NCBI RefSeq assembly: GCF_963676475.1
Contig: NZ_OY781106.1
Coordinates: forward strand, 1,922,001 to 1,986,000
From: an uncultured Celeribacter sp.
GTDB lineage: Bacteria; Pseudomonadota; Alphaproteobacteria; Rhodobacterales; Rhodobacteraceae
DNA length: 64,000 nucleotides
Direction: 5' to 3'
Shown piece after piece: positions 63,635-64,000 of this stretch; positions within the stretch are counted from its first letter, which is position 1; every line of letters begins with the position of its first letter. Position numbers and translations under genes: made by a program. The notes below the pieces were generated by a model. The model saw nothing but the letters and a program-made list of their open reading frames with translations, made no database searches and was not told the DNA's origin.

Positions 63635-64000
63635 TAGAAAAACTCCGAAATATGTCTTGGCTCAGAGGGGGAAATCGCGGCTGTCTCAGGCGTGTCCGAG
63701 GCTCGGCCGTCCCGGATCACCGACAATCCCGAAGGCGTTGCCACAAGGGTCAGATCGGCAGGCAAAGGCCAGGCGCAGCCTTTGGCACAGCCCGAAACAT
63801 GCAGGGTTTTGCCCTCTGGAAGATGCGGTGCGAGGCAGCGGGCCAGATCGCGGGTCGGGCCATGTGCCTGAAGACAGCCGGGCGCGCCGGTGCAGGCATG
63901 GACCCGCAAAAGCGGATCGGTCGGATCGGTGATCAGCCCCGGCAGATTGGGCATCCATGTCAGTCTTTCGATCAAGATCATGCGCCACGGGGTCACACGC
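63634..64000 (-). CDS. cobG: Precorrin-3B synthase CobG, C-terminal part
   Basis: CobG is the oxygen-using hydroxylase/lactonase that makes precorrin-3B, the hallmark of aerobic B12 synthesis. Only about 122 C-terminal residues are in the window, and the frame is open to the edge. The siroheme/4Fe-4S cysteines are visible as CTGAPGC (C-x5-C) and SGCAKGC (C-x3-C), as in the nitrite/sulfite reductase superfamily. It is the first of cobG-H-I-J. Confidence 0.88.
   Translation of the reverse strand, partial: RVTPWRMILIERLTWMPNLPGLITDPTDPLLRVHACTGAPGCLQAHGPTRDLARCLAPHLPEGKTLHVSGCAKGCAWPLPADLTLVATPSGLSVIRDGRASDTPETAAISPSEPRHISEFF

Overview
The window comes from an alphaproteobacterium, almost certainly a member of the Rhodobacterales (Rhodobacteraceae/Roseobacter group). 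The evidence is the gene content and order: a tol-pal operon running into tilS, an F1 ATPase operon (atpHAGDC) without F0 genes beside it, an aerobic cob cluster, a Hint_2-domain protein, UPF0260 and DUF2125 proteins, GC-rich coding DNA, and an alphaproteobacterial-type LexA site (direct GTTC half-sites) in front of ruvC. I cannot name the genus. Most of the window is ordinary chromosomal core. I see no prophage, insertion sequence, CRISPR array, tRNA or rRNA.

Layout. 1-7911 (minus): a colinear run of an unknown gene, thpR, ybgC, tolQRAB, pal, cpoB and the 5' part of tilS, which leaves the window. 8019-9338: aroQ, an AT-rich orphan and a MazG-like gene. 9343-11561 (minus): ruvCAB, with a promoter whose -35/-10 spacer holds a LexA-like box. 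11640-11995: about 350 bases of stacked hairpins without a gene, ending in a terminator. 12057-15485 (minus): a small membrane protein, prmA, msrA and an MFS transporter. 15692-21266: a YeeE/YedE transporter and a rhodanese (convergent), a HAD hydrolase, a MaoC hydratase, ribF, a UPF0260 protein and a threonine aldolase. 21388-24555: a DsbA-fold isomerase, prs, an H-type lectin, a membrane protein and a MazG-like gene. 24629-29493 (minus): atpHAGDC.

30127-31383 is a very acidic, Asp-rich anchored protein with an internally duplicated domain. It is followed by a methyltransferase, gloB, clpA and an M23 peptidase. 36695-39518 (minus) holds a two-gene ion-channel/peptidoglycan-anchor pair: a MotA/TolQ/ExbB-like protein with a long tail, and a MotB/OmpA protein with a very long coiled coil. 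39709-48089: a ChaC-like enzyme, a DUF2125 protein, an extensin-like peptidase, tyrC-hisC, a nuclease-like protein, rpsD, a Hint protein and a YbaK protein. 48306-54289 (plus): heme uptake, made of a TonB-dependent receptor and hmuSTUV. A GntR/FCD regulator follows.

55345-64000 is vitamin B12 biosynthesis. A cobalamin riboswitch leads a CbiM-like cobalt-uptake gene and cobF. The rest of the oxygen-dependent pathway is packed in two minus-strand runs, cobG-H-I-J and cobL-E-M-B, with cobK on the plus strand between them. CobG plus CobF, E, K, L, M, H, I and J defines the aerobic route from precorrin-2 to hydrogenobyrinate, and CobB then makes the a,c-diamide. cobA, cobNST and the later steps are not in the window.

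The least ordinary items are the stator-like pair (36695-39518), the duplicated acidic protein (30127), the hairpin array before ruvC, a 29-bp element present identically at two distant convergent gene junctions (21316 and 41453), and the overlapping divergent start codons of cobK and cobL. None is proven to be a new system.
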